Source: Abyssisolibacter fermentans (GTDB lineage Bacteria; Bacillota; Clostridia; Tissierellales; MCWD3). Taken from it: a stretch of DNA of 64,000 bases. The stretch covers positions 186,001 to 250,000 of the forward strand of contig NZ_LOHE01000037.1 in the NCBI RefSeq assembly GCF_001559865.1, given 5' to 3'. A program made the translations under genes and the position numbers. The notes below the pieces were generated by a model. The model searched no databases and was not told the DNA's origin. It saw only the letters and a list, made by a program, of their open reading frames with translations. Position 1 is the stretch's first letter. Each line of letters begins with the position of its first letter. Positions 1-7,810 of the stretch are shown here, piece by piece.

Positions 1-132
1 AAAAAGATAAACAAAAGTACTATTTCTACATTTTCTAGATGTCTTTGTAGATGTAATTCGCAGGACCCATATAATTATTATGAAAATATGGAAACTGTTA
101 ATAATGAAAATCCAAATAATCCTCACATATAA
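1..132 (+). CDS. Cys-rich short peptide, copy 1 (5' end cut by window)
   Basis: This is the end of a short peptide gene whose start lies outside the window. The visible 43 residues begin KKINKSTISTFS and continue with the C-L-C-R-C core, then an Asn/Tyr-rich tail ending NNPHI. The KKIN leader end, the C-x-C-x-C core about 12 residues later and the acidic/polar tail match the complete copies at 1312, 1533, 2472, 2732 and 3121. The family resembles clostridial Cys-rich putative bacteriocin precursors (CLI_3235 type) that are modified by a radical SAM enzyme; that link is from memory of the family and not proven here. Confidence 0.65.
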   Translation, partial: KKINKSTISTFSRCLCRCNSQDPYNYYENMETVNNENPNNPHI

Positions 133-204
133 ATCGATTAACTATTATTAACGTTCCGTAAAAAAAAGGTTTAGGTGAAAAACAGTGAGAGAGTTGTTTT
201 GAAC

Positions 205-664
205 TGACCCATGTCAAGTAGACAGATTAACTAATTAATATATTATGCACATATAGATGCATGGTTTCGATATTCTAAAGGAGCCATGCATCCTAATCTT
301 TTTTAAAATCTTTTTTCGTTGTAAAATTTAATGTATTCAACTATTTTTTCTATTAATTATTCAAGATATTTAAACTTCTTTCCGTAAAACATTTCAGATT
401 TTAATATAACAAAGAAACCTTCCATAGAACCGTTATCTATACATTAGTATCAAAGGCTTTAAAACCATGAATTTTATATTTTAAATATCATTGACGTACT
501 CTCTCTGTAGCACAACCAATTGACTTGGCTATACTGTAAAAGCTACCTTTTCCAGCTATATAATCTTCAATTTTAATTTCTTTATTATATTTTGGTTTTC
601 TTCCTATAAAAAATACCTCCAAGTAGATAGTTTATTTTTAATTAATTAGACTGTCTACTTTGGA
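205..664 (-). mobile_element. Degenerate IS3-family (IS150-like) element
   Basis: A decayed insertion sequence lies between copies of the Cys-rich peptide genes. Imperfect ends are seen as AAGTAGACAG at 216-225 and its inverted form CTGTCTACTT at 651-660. Between them, on the minus strand, are fragments of both transposase frames with stops and a large internal deletion. It is far shorter than an intact IS3-family element (about 1.3-1.5 kb) and cannot move by itself. Exact ends are uncertain. Confidence 0.65.
243..607 (-). pseudogene. IS3-family transposase remnant (OrfA start fused to OrfB end)
   Basis: Reading leftwards from 607, after GGAGG, the ATG is replaced by ATA. The translation gives GRKPKYNKEIKIEDYIAGKG, then a helix-turn-helix-like SIAKSIGCATERVRQ, the usual OrfA N-terminus. 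After an in-frame stop and a deletion near 440 it passes to the C-terminal end of OrfB: DNGSMEGFFVILKSEMFYGK, later YIKFYNEKR and LGCMAPLEYRN. That segment carries the region around the last catalytic Glu of the DDE domain. At least three stops interrupt it. Confidence 0.75.
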
Positions 665-1095
665 AGTATTATATCACGTTCAGCTCTCTTTTTTTATTAG
701 ATTTAATAAATAGTTAAAATGGAATAAACAAATCTATAATTTAAAAATAGATTAAAAGTAAGAAAATTGGCTTAGTATATGAATTAAAGAATTGTATGTA
801 AGTTTTGATATATTCCCTTAATTTTGAATAGATAAAGAAATAAATTTATTTAGAATTAGGGGATTTTTATTTTGAAATGAATGAATATAAACATTATCCA
901 TAAATATAGAAAATACAAGAACATAATACATTATAAAACATTATTAAATTTATATAGTAAATATATAAAAATATGGAACAAAATCAATGATTCAAAAATC
1001 ATACTAATAAAAAGATAATATTTTAACAATCAAACAATATGTAAATGAAAACATTATTATTAATATATAACTAATTGAAAAAGGAAGAAAAATTC
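665..1095. other. Gene-free AT-rich spacer
   Basis: No open frame with a ribosome site, hairpin terminator or repeat that I can support. The stretch separates the IS remnant from the first decayed peptide copy. Confidence 0.6.
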
Positions 1096-1182
1096 AATAA
1101 AAAACTTATAAAGAAAGTTAATATAAGTACTCATGATTGTGAATATTATCAAGGTTCATGCAGATGTATTGTTCAGGCTTAG
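1096..1182 (+). pseudogene. Decayed Cys-rich peptide copy 2
   Basis: The frame reads KKLIKKVNISTHDCEYYQGSC, then R-C, and stops soon after (IVQA). It keeps the typical KKLIKKVN leader and part of the C-x-C core, but the start codon position holds AAT, no purine-rich ribosome site sits at the right distance, and the tail is truncated. It is therefore a dead relative of the neighbouring peptide genes. Confidence 0.6.
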
Positions 1183-1311
1183 AGAACTATCGTCACGTCA
1201 CACTTTCAACATATCTTCACTATAATGAGCCTGCAGTATAATTCTAGGATAAATCTAATTAAATAAAATATGTAATTCAAATAATAAATGAATAATGAAA
1301 GGAGGGTTAGA

Positions 1312-1461
1312 ATGAAAAAATTAATGAAAAAAATAAATACCACTACAATAATTGCATTTAAATTTGAGTGCAGATGTAATTGCGATATATACTATACTGA
1401 TCATTATAGTGAATACTTACGTATGTACAGGATAGAAAATAATGAACCAATCCCTGAATAG
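1312..1461 (+). CDS. Cys-rich short peptide, copy 3 (49 aa)
   Basis: A complete 49-residue peptide preceded by GAAAGGAGGGTTAGA at good spacing. It starts MKKLMKKINTTTIIAF, has the core FECRCNCD (C-x-C-x-C) near residues 20-24, then a Tyr/His/Arg/Glu-rich tail ending NNEPIPE. It has no membrane segment or classical secretion signal. Leader, core and tail are shared with five other readable copies in tandem. I infer a ribosomally made, post-translationally modified peptide precursor; the three closely spaced cysteines are the obvious modification sites. No maturase, protease or transporter is visible nearby. Confidence 0.75.
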   Translation: MKKLMKKINTTTIIAFKFECRCNCDIYYTDHYSEYLRMYRIENNEPIPE

Positions 1462-1532
1462 TTTAAAAATAGCATGTATTTTTAATTGAATCAAAATTTA
1501 CAATCTAAATAAACAATGAAAGGAGGATTAGA

Positions 1533-1670
1533 ATGAAAAAATTAATGAAAAAAATAAATACTAATTCTATAATTGCAGCATTTATATATTATTGCATATG
1601 TGACTGTGATCAGTATGTTAGCTATTATGAAAACAAACAACATGCTTACAGAATAGAAAATGGTGAGTAA
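1533..1670 (+). CDS. Cys-rich short peptide, copy 4 (45 aa)
   Basis: A 45-residue peptide with upstream AATGAAAGGAGGATTAGA almost identical to that of copy 3, showing recent duplication of gene plus 5' region. The sequence starts MKKLMKKINTNSIIAAF, has core YYCICDCD (C-x-C-x-C) and ends YRIENGE. The leader differs from copy 3 by only a few residues while the core and tail differ much more, the usual pattern for precursor peptides read by one shared enzyme. A strong terminator follows at 1726. Confidence 0.75.
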   Translation: MKKLMKKINTNSIIAAFIYYCICDCDQYVSYYENKQHAYRIENGE

Positions 1671-1725
1671 TTATAACTGGGTTAATTAATTATTTTTAAG
1701 TAAAATAAGATACTAAATACAATTT

Positions 1726-1769
1726 AAAAAGGTGTTGTCTGAAAATGTATCTTAAGCAACACCTTTTTA
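1726..1769 (+). terminator. Rho-independent terminator after peptide copies 3-4
   Basis: AAAAAGGTGTTG (1726-1737) pairs perfectly with CAACACCTTTTT (1757-1768). The 3' arm ends in the U-run, and the hairpin can also work in reverse. It closes the 1312/1533 transcription unit. Confidence 0.85.
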
Positions 1770-1838
1770 ATTTTCATAAAGTTAATAAAAAACAAATATA
1801 ATAACATATGATGAAAAGATGAAGATAAGGTTAATTTA

Positions 1839-1965
1839 ATGAAAAAACTTATAAAAAAAAGTTGATACTAATATAGTGATTACATATAATTTCTATTGTA
1901 TATGTCACTGTGATGAAAAAGATCATTATGATGATAGAGAGTATACAACGAGTATAAAAAAATAA
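1839..1965 (+). pseudogene. Cys-rich peptide copy 5, frameshifted in an A8 run
   Basis: ATG at 1839 opens MKKLIKKS and then stops. In the next frame the expected peptide continues VDTNIVITYNFYCICHCDEK with an intact C-I-C-H-C core, ending TTSIKK at 1965. The break lies in a run of eight A (1853-1860), one base too long. Either it is a recent loss of function, or the homopolymer lets RNA polymerase or the ribosome slip and make some full-length peptide. No good ribosome site precedes the ATG, so decay is more likely. Confidence 0.6.
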
Positions 1966-1999
1966 TGAACCTTTCAATGAATTTTAATAATGTTAGCTA

Positions 2000-2173
2000 A
2001 ATAAACTTAAATTAATAAATAAAAGAATAAACAAAAAAACTGTTGCTGCCACTTTACATGATTTTGAATATTATTGTGCATGTAATTGTAGCTACAACCG
2101 AGATATGCAATGTGAACATGTTGATGAATACAATCAATATAATAGTCCGACGAAACCTTATCCTACTAATTAG
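2000..2173 (+). pseudogene. Cys-rich peptide copy 6, start lost
   Basis: The frame gives KLKLINKRINKKTVAAT, then HDFEYYCACNCS (C-A-C-N-C core) and a tail ending SPTKPYPTN before TAG at 2171. Core and tail are fully open, but no ATG/GTG/TTG with a ribosome site begins it; the start region reads AATAAACTT. It is probably a non-expressed copy; translation from an ATA or ATT codon cannot be excluded. Confidence 0.5.
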
Positions 2174-2256
2174 ATTATACTAAGCATTATCTTCTTTATT
2201 ACAGTTGATTTATTGTAGTTTTTAATCCTAATTAGAAACCAGTAAAAGAAGATTGA

Positions 2257-2396
2257 TTTTTAAAATTTAAAGAAATTACTGTAACTATTTTTACTAGATT
2301 TGTACCACATTATGGCTGTTCATGCAGTGGCTATGATTGTGATAGTTTATAAAGAATATGGCTAATAATTATAATGTTTATCATGATTTGGATTAA
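2257..2396 (+). pseudogene. Cys-rich peptide copy 7, no start and frameshifted tail
   Basis: The frame reads KFKEITVTIFTRFVPHYGCS then C-S-G-Y-D-C-D-S-L and a stop at 2350. In another frame a tail ANNYNVYHDLD follows, matching the APNYNISHDPD tail of copy 9 (2732). The leader lacks a start codon. This is a decayed relative of copy 9. Confidence 0.5.
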
Positions 2397-2471
2397 CTCT
2401 CTTAGTAAGTAAAACGGAAAAATTAATATTATTAGGTCTAATGAAGAACATTGAGAGAGGAGATTAATTGA

Positions 2472-2624
2472 ATGAAAAAACTTATTAAAAAAGTTAATAA
2501 AAGTAATACTAAAGCGTTTGCAGCTTATTGCGGGTGTCAGTGTAGTATTATAGTTAATGACCGTTATTGCGATTACGCTTATAATTACAATCAACATAAT
2601 GATCCAGATTTACCTTATATATAG
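2472..2624 (+). CDS. Cys-rich short peptide, copy 8 (50 aa)
   Basis: A complete 50-residue peptide starting MKKLIKKVNKSNTKAF, with core YCGCQCS (C-G-C-Q-C), one additional downstream Cys (RYCDY) and a tail ending HNDPDLPYI. A purine stretch GAGAGGAGATTAATTGA precedes it. The tail motif (N/H)DP-x-(L/M)P is shared with copies 9 and 10, defining a subgroup distinct from copies 3 and 4. Function is unknown beyond the family inference of a modified peptide precursor. Confidence 0.72.
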   Translation: MKKLIKKVNKSNTKAFAAYCGCQCSIIVNDRYCDYAYNYNQHNDPDLPYI

Positions 2625-2731
2625 ATTTGAATTCTATATTATTAAGACCATAGAAACAAGTTATTAAAAGTAAGTAAATGTAATTAAATCATTGGACCTA
2701 ATAATAATATTAACAAAAAGGAGATGAAATA

Positions 2732-2890
2732 ATGAAAAAATTAATAAAGAAAGTTAATACAAATATTACTGCATTTGGAGCAGTTAACCCTATATGTGGT
2801 TGTTCATGCGATGTCTCAGATTTCGATGGTTATGATGATTATGCACCTAATTATAATATTTCTCATGATCCAGATATGCCTTTAAAATAA
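2732..2890 (+). CDS. Cys-rich short peptide, copy 9 (52 aa)
   Basis: A complete 52-residue peptide with ribosome site AAAAAGGAGATGA. It begins MKKLIKKVNTNITAFGA, has core ICGCSCD (C-G-C-S-C), then an Asp/Tyr-rich tail ending ISHDPDMPLK. A terminator follows at 2911, so the unit is short and separately ended. The tail is acidic and without hydrophobic segments. Same family as the neighbours. Confidence 0.75.
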   Translation: MKKLIKKVNTNITAFGAVNPICGCSCDVSDFDGYDDYAPNYNISHDPDMPLK

Positions 2891-2910
2891 TTATTTTTAT
2901 TAATGAATAT

Positions 2911-2947
2911 AACAAAATCTACATAGGAATATATGTAGATTTTGTTT
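2911..2947 (+). terminator. Terminator after peptide copy 9
   Basis: AACAAAATCTACATA (2911-2925) and TATGTAGATTTTGTTT (2932-2947) form a long A/T-rich stem with a short loop, ending in a U-rich arm. Confidence 0.75.
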
Positions 2948-3120
2948 TGAAATTAACTAAATAAATAAGTAAGTAAATAACTGCAATATAGGTATTTAAA
3001 TTAAATTCACGAATTGTACAAAAATAATAATAAAGTTTACAATAATATATTTTGTGAAAATTTAATTTTTAAATTAACTAGACCTACACCTACTATTATT
3101 TATAAGAGAGGAGTGTTAAA

Positions 3121-3270
3121 ATGAAAAAACTAACAAAAAAATTAAATCTTAAAACTATAACTACTTTCGAATATTACTGTAGATGTTTATGCGATAAATT
3201 TATGGATAATTATACTGCTACTGCACTTGAATATAATAGGCATAATGATCCTCCAATGCCACTAAAGTAA
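3121..3270 (+). CDS. Cys-rich short peptide, copy 10 (49 aa)
   Basis: The last copy of the array, 49 residues, preceded by AAGAGAGGAGTGTTAAA. It begins MKKLTKKLNLKTITTF, has core YYCRCLCD (C-R-C-L-C) and ends RHNDPPMPLK, close to the tail of copy 9. It lies alone, with about 230 bases of spacer before the next small gene. Leader conservation across the array suggests one recognition element for one shared modifying enzyme, which would have to be encoded outside this window. Confidence 0.75.
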   Translation: MKKLTKKLNLKTITTFEYYCRCLCDKFMDNYTATALEYNRHNDPPMPLK

Positions 3271-3508
3271 GGTTAATATTTGATTATTAATCCCGGTATG
3301 TTCATGAAAAAATAAATATCTTATATTAATCAAAATTATTTGAATATTCGGGTTAAAGCTAAATAATCTTATCGTTTAAAAAATAATATAAGTATTAGGT
3401 CTAGTTAATTCAACTATTTAGATAATATTACTAAGTGTTTCTTAAAAATGATTATGTTATAATTACTTAGGACATTAAGTTGTTTAAAAGGAGGTAAAAA
3501 AGGATTAG

Positions 3509-3661
3509 ATGAATTTATATATTATCATGTTAAATATCACTATATTATTTATATTATTAATAGTGTTAAACCGAGTTAATATGTTAAACAAATTAGTCAA
3601 AGAAAATAATAAAAGAATAAATCAGTTAGTGGATTACATGAAGAGTGTTAATAATAAATAA
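3509..3661 (+). CDS. Small single-span membrane protein (50 aa)
   Basis: ATG at 3509 follows AAAAGGAGGTAAAAAAGG, a strong ribosome site about 10 bases upstream, so translation is likely despite the short length. Residues 3-21 (LYIIMLNITILFILLIVLN) form one transmembrane helix. A polar, basic, probably alpha-helical tail follows (VKENNKRINQLVDYMKSVNNK). It is followed by a terminator. Placement after the Cys-rich peptide genes would fit an immunity or export helper, but that is only inference from position. I recognise no family. Confidence 0.6.
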   Translation: MNLYIIMLNITILFILLIVLNRVNMLNKLVKENNKRINQLVDYMKSVNNK

Positions 3662-3683
3662 ATATAAAGTATATAAAGTGATA

Positions 3684-3718
3684 GAGGTCATTAATAGTAT
3701 AACTGACTTCTTTTTTTT
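3684..3718 (+). terminator. Terminator after the 50-aa membrane protein gene
   Basis: GAGGTCA (3684-3690) pairs with TGACTTC (3704-3710, one G-U), followed directly by eight T. A classical intrinsic terminator shape. Confidence 0.75.
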
Positions 3719-4030
3719 ATACATATTGCATTATAAAAAATTAATGATGCATAAAGAAACTACAATGTACAATGGTTTTAATAAATAAAGTACTAGAGAA
3801 AATCAATGTATTAGATAAATTTAAACTTCATTTAGTTGTGATAAGATTAAAACTTGTTACAGCTTTTTTTATTATAAGAAGTATTAATAAAAAAGTGATA
3901 ATATAGAATCTTTTAGACTATTTTAAATAGGAAGGATTATTTAATAATAGATTCTAAAATGTTTTTTACAGAGGATATAAATATATATTTATAGAAGAAA
4001 TAAGTAATATATTTGTTAGGGGGTAGATTA
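3719..4030. other. Spacer upstream of the C-S lyase-like gene
   Basis: AT-rich and without a convincing gene. A 44-codon frame at 3772-3906 lacks a ribosome site and was not accepted. AGGGGG at 4018-4023 is the ribosome site of the next gene. Confidence 0.5.
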
Positions 4031-5254
4031 ATGGGATTTGACGAAGTTATAAATAGAAAGAACACTAATAGTGTTAAATGGGATATGAATGAAGAATTTT
4101 TTGGTAGGAAAGATATTCTATCTATGTGGGTAGCTGATATGGATTTTAAGGCTCCAGATGAAGTTCTTGGAGCACTTAAAAAACGTGTAGAGCACGGAAT
4201 ATTTGGATATTCATATAGATCTGATTCATACTTAGAATCAATAATAAGTTGGGTTAAGAAAAGGCATGGTTGGAATATAAAGAAAGAGTGGATAACTTTT
4301 TCGCCAGGTATAGTACCAGCTTTAGGTGTTACTGTTGAGGCTTTCAGTAATATAGGAGACAAAATTCTAGTCCAAAGTCCTTCTTATCCACCATTCAAGC
4401 AAACAATAAAAGATAATGGAAGAATTGTAATAGATAATAAGCTCATCATAAAAGACAATAAATATTATATGGACTTAGATAAATTACATAAACAAATAAC
4501 AATAAAGGATGTTAGTTTTACTAGTAACAGTGGATCAGGAAAGCTACTTAAAGATGCTAAAGTAAAAATGTTTATGCTTTGTAATCCACACAATCCAGTA
4601 GGCAGAGTATGGACAAAAGAAGAACTTATTAAGCTTGGAGACGTGTGTTTAGAAAATAATATGATAATTGTATCAGATGAAATACATTCTGATATTATAT
4701 ATTCTGATTACAAGCATATACCTATAGCTTCACTTTCCAAGGAATTAGAGCAGAATTCTATAACTTGTATAGCTCCTAGTAAAACATTTAGTTTGGCAGG
4801 ATTGTCAACTTCAGTAATAATTATACCAAATGAAAAGCTTAGAAATGAATTCAATGATATATTATCTAAGCATAGATTAGATGGTGGTAATGTACTAGGA
4901 GAGGTTGCTCTAGAAGCAGCATATACACATGGTGAAAATTGGCTTGAAGATTTATTATTTTATTTAGAAGGAAACTTAAATTATCTAAAAGATTATTTAA
5001 AAGTAAACATACCTCAAATAAAACCTATTGATTCAGAGGCTACTTACCTGGTTTGGTTAAATTGTAGTGGACTGAAATTAAAAGATAGAGATTTATTAGA
5101 TTTCTTTGTAGAAAAAGCTGGTATTGGTGTTAATCCAGGATCAGCATTTGATGAAGAATGTTTAGAGTATGTAAGGCTAAATATAGCATGTCCTAGAGCT
5201 ATATTAAAAACTGCACTGGATAACTTAAAAAAAGCTGTAGATGAAATAATATAA
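4031..5254 (+). CDS. MalY/PatB-family PLP enzyme (cystathionine beta-lyase-like)
   Basis: A 407-residue fold-type I PLP enzyme. Family members cleave C-S bonds of cystathionine, cysteine or S-conjugates, releasing thiol or H2S, ammonia and pyruvate. Visible markers are WVADMDFKAP near the N-terminus, CNPHNPVGRVWTKEEL (substrate/PLP pocket), VSDEIHSDI (PLP-binding Asp) and APSKTFSLAG with the Schiff-base Lys at about residue 251. Length fits the family (about 390-400), with a small insertion before the CNPHNP motif. ATG 4031 was chosen over an in-frame TTG at 4013 because AGGGGG at 4018 fits it. A paralogue lies at 58097. It stands alone; the exact substrate is not deducible. Confidence 0.9.
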   Translation: MGFDEVINRKNTNSVKWDMNEEFFGRKDILSMWVADMDFKAPDEVLGALKKRVEHGIFGYSYRSDSYLESIISWVKKRHGWNIKKEWITFSPGIVPALGVTVEAFSNIGDKILVQSPSYPPFKQTIKDNGRIVIDNKLIIKDNKYYMDLDKLHKQITIKDVSFTSNSGSGKLLKDAKVKMFMLCNPHNPVGRVWTKEELIKLGDVCLENNMIIVSDEIHSDIIYSDYKHIPIASLSKELEQNSITCIAPSKTFSLAGLSTSVIIIPNEKLRNEFNDILSKHRLDGGNVLGEVALEAAYTHGENWLEDLLFYLEGNLNYLKDYLKVNIPQIKPIDSEATYLVWLNCSGLKLKDRDLLDFFVEKAGIGVNPGSAFDEECLEYVRLNIACPRAILKTALDNLKKAVDEII

Positions 5255-5423
5255 TAAATGTAAAATCTTAATAAAAGATATAAAAGATATAAAAAATATA
5301 ATAGTTATTTAGTAGATAAGTCTAGATGTATAGAAATATTGGAAGAATAAATAATAAGGATAGTTGCAAAATAATACCAAAAATGATATCTTCTAATTAA
5401 TAATAGAATAGGAGGAAGAATAT

Positions 5424-5894
5424 ATGAAAACACTGGTTACTTATTTTTCTAGATCAGGCTACACTGAGAGTTTAGCTAAAGATATTGCACAGAGAATAAA
5501 TGGTGACTTAGATAAAATAAAAGACGACAAAAGTTGGAAGGGTGCTTTAGGCTTTGTAAAAGGTGGCTATTATGCATTAAAAAAGAAAAAGACGCAAATT
5601 ATATATACAAAAAAACCAGAAGAATATGATATGGTAATTATAGTATCACCAGTCTGGGCAGGAAAAGTGCCACCAGCTATTAATAGTTACTGTATCAAAC
5701 TAAAAGATAAGTTTAAAAATTTAGCTTTAGTACTAGATTGTGAAAGTAGTGATTTAAAGAAATCATTTGACTATGTTGAGAGTATATCGCCAAAATTAAA
5801 TGCAAAGCTTGGAATAGCAAAAAAGAAAATGTCTGATGAAGATATTAAAAAATCAATAGAAATGTTCGTAGAAGAAATAAAAGAAATATCTTAA
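5424..5894 (+). CDS. Flavodoxin-like protein
   Basis: A 156-residue cytoplasmic protein of flavodoxin fold. The N-terminus TLVTYFSRSGYTESLA is the FMN phosphate-binding loop, and VSPVWAGKVPPAINSY resembles the second flavin contact (S-P-V-W-A-G, common in the flavodoxin_4/NAD(P)H-flavin group). It would act as a one-electron or two-electron carrier or in flavin-linked reduction. Ribosome site AGGAGGAAG sits 8 bases before ATG. It follows the C-S lyase by 170 bases and ends at a strong two-way terminator shared with the convergent lysE-like gene. Confidence 0.85.
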   Translation: MKTLVTYFSRSGYTESLAKDIAQRINGDLDKIKDDKSWKGALGFVKGGYYALKKKKTQIIYTKKPEEYDMVIIVSPVWAGKVPPAINSYCIKLKDKFKNLALVLDCESSDLKKSFDYVESISPKLNAKLGIAKKKMSDEDIKKSIEMFVEEIKEIS

Positions 5895-5945
5895 TATGAC
5901 GTTTGAGGGAAGTGTGGCTTAATGTTTTTTTGTTGAAGCTATGCA

Positions 5946-6033
5946 AGACATTTTTTACTCTATAGATGCCTATATTTTTCTGATTATATAAAGATGAAAA
6001 ATATAGGCATCAATATCGTGCTCAAAAAATGTC
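5946..6033. terminator. Long nested bidirectional hairpin between convergent genes
   Basis: Inner stem GATGCCTATATTTTTC (5965-5980) pairs exactly with GAAAAATATAGGCATC (5996-6011). An outer stem AGACATTTTTTACTC (5946 onward) pairs imperfectly with GCTCAAAAAATGTCT (up to 6033). T-runs on both arms allow termination of both the flavodoxin-like gene and the LysE-like gene. Confidence 0.8.
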
Positions 6034-6083
6034 TGTAACTTCTAAAGAATTTATTGGTTGATCTTCTTAATTTAAACACTAGC

Positions 6084-6683
6084 TTAAAACAAATGAGTTA
6101 TACCTGATATAGATATAGCACTATAAATTAACAGTAATCCCATTACTATGTTAAATGGTTTTCTATATTTTGATAAGAATTTATTAAAAAGTGCTCCAAA
6201 TAATGCCCAACATGAAGTTGAAATCAAAGCAATAAATGCTAAGAAAATAGAAAAAAGAATTATGGCAACATTAGATTTGTAATAAGGAATAACAAAGTTA
6301 GAAATTACAGTTATACCATATAGTATTACTTTGGGATTAACAAATTGCATTGTTATACCAGTAATGAATGAACTTATATGTTTTTCATCCTTATTACTTA
6401 CTTCCTCTTTACTTTTCACTATTTTTATTGCAAGGTATGTCATATATACAGCTCCTAAAATACCCATGAATATTTTAATCTTTGGCATTGCGTTAAATAG
6501 TATAAGATTAAAAAAACTACAAAGAATCATAATTATAAAGAATCCTGTAAATACGCCTAATATAAATTTGAAAGTTTTTTTATACCCAGATTTACTTGCA
6601 TTTACCATAGACATAATATTATTTGGACCAGGTGTAAATGTTACCGCAAAAACATAAGATAAAAACGGAATAATATTAAACAT
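6084..6683 (-). CDS. LysE/RhtB-family amino-acid exporter
   Basis: A 199-residue integral membrane protein with about six hydrophobic spans. The N-terminal AVTFTPGPNNIMSMVNASKSG is the signature of LysE/RhtB translocators (x-x-PGP near the first helix), which expel amino acids such as lysine, threonine, cysteine pathway products or homoserine lactones by proton exchange. Family length is about 200, so it is full length. Ribosome site AAGGAGG lies 7 bases before the ATG. It is convergent with the flavodoxin-like gene. Substrate is unknown. Confidence 0.88.
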   Translation of the reverse strand: MFNIIPFLSYVFAVTFTPGPNNIMSMVNASKSGYKKTFKFILGVFTGFFIIMILCSFFNLILFNAMPKIKIFMGILGAVYMTYLAIKIVKSKEEVSNKDEKHISSFITGITMQFVNPKVILYGITVISNFVIPYYKSNVAIILFSIFLAFIALISTSCWALFGALFNKFLSKYRKPFNIVMGLLLIYSAISISGITHLF

Positions 6684-7135
6684 AGCAATTCCTCCTTAAA
6701 GTCATAACTTTTGCTTCTATAATACTTAACCTTTATATAACATTTCGTTGTTTATTTATTTCGAAGAAGATAATATATTCTATTATAAACTAAAAACTAA
6801 TAAAATTGCTAAAGTTAATTTAATTGGGTATTTAATAAAATAAAACTATAAATAATTAAAATAGCTTTTACATAGTAAAACTAAGTAAAGTTACATATTA
6901 TCGTCACATAACTGTCACAAAACATTACTAAAATGAAAATATAAAATCAGTAAAAATAAGAAAGGAGTTGAAAGTAATTAATAAATAGCAAAGACAAAAT
7001 GCATGTTATTGAAGTCGGTAGAAATAATAGTATTAGATATTTTTATGGAAATTGAACGAAAGATTAACTTAACAGAGTACATTTTTATAAGTTATATTTG
7101 TGATTTAACACTAAGTTGTATTGGAGATAATGCTT
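6684..7135. other. Divergent regulatory spacer
   Basis: About 450 bases between the minus-strand exporter and the plus-strand two-component operon, so promoters for both should be here. I see AT-rich sequence and a repeated TCACA motif (GTCACATAACTGTCACAAAA near 6903-6922) but no promoter pair clear enough to place. GGAG at 7123-7126 is the ribosome site of the response regulator. Confidence 0.4.
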
Positions 7136-7810
7136 ATGTATGAAATTAAAATTTTGCTAGTTGAAGATAATGACAGGATTAGAGAAATAATAAGAAAATA
7201 TCTTGAAAGAGAATCCTTTGTACTATTTGAAGCAAGTACTGGTGAAGAAGCATTAAAGAAGCTTGCTGAAAGAGAATATCATTTAATAGTACTTGATATT
7301 ATGCTACCAGATAAGGATGGTTGGACTATATTACGTCATATACGAGAATCTATGGATGTTCCTGTCATTATGCTTACAGCCAGAAGTGAAGAAGAAGATA
7401 AACTATTTGGTTTTGAATTAGGAGCTGATGATTATATTACAAAACCTTTTAGCTCAAGGTTGCTAGTAGCTCGCATTAAAGCACTGCTAAAGAGAAATCA
7501 TGTATTATCAGCAAACAATGAAATTATTATAAATCAAATTAGAATTAACAAGGATTTTAGGCAAGCATATATAGATGATGAGAAGATTGATTTAACACCC
7601 ATAGAATATAGTTTACTTTTATATTTTGTAGATAATATTAATATAGCCTTGTCTCGAGCAAAGATTTTAGATGCTGTGTGGGGTTTTGATTATTTTGGTG
7701 ATGAAAGAACTGTTGATACACATGTAAAAAGGCTTAGAAAAAAGCTTGGCAGAAAAAATCGGTGCATTGAAACTGTTAGGGGGCTTGGGTATAGGATGGT
7801 GAAAGAATAA
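7136..7810 (+). CDS. OmpR-family response regulator
   Basis: A 224-residue two-domain regulator. The receiver domain (about 1-115) has acidic pocket VEDND, phospho-acceptor Asp54 in LIVLDIMLPDKDGW, Thr in MLTAR and Lys in TKPFSS. The winged-helix DNA-binding domain (about 125-224) has LTPIEYSLL, SRAKILDAVWG, RTVDTHVKRLRKKLG and the final RGLGYRM. It is phosphorylated by the kinase encoded next (stop and start overlap as TAATG at 7808-7812). ATG 7136 was chosen by spacing from GGAG; ATG 7130 and TTG 7121 in the same frame are less well placed. Likely targets include its own operon with the ferredoxin protein at 9207. Confidence 0.93.
   Translation: MYEIKILLVEDNDRIREIIRKYLERESFVLFEASTGEEALKKLAEREYHLIVLDIMLPDKDGWTILRHIRESMDVPVIMLTARSEEEDKLFGFELGADDYITKPFSSRLLVARIKALLKRNHVLSANNEIIINQIRINKDFRQAYIDDEKIDLTPIEYSLLLYFVDNINIALSRAKILDAVWGFDYFGDERTVDTHVKRLRKKLGRKNRCIETVRGLGYRMVKE

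Noticed and set aside
216-660. Intact IS3-family transposon
   Set aside because: Only parts of both transposase frames remain, with stops and a large deletion; start codon lost.
2331-2597. An 88-codon minus-strand frame
   Set aside because: It lies antisense to the Cys-rich peptide copies 7 and 8, has no ribosome site, and its hydrophobic look comes from AT-rich codons.
3772-3906. A 44-codon plus-strand frame (MVLINKVLEKINVLDKFK...)
   Set aside because: No ribosome site before the ATG and no relation to the neighbouring peptide family.
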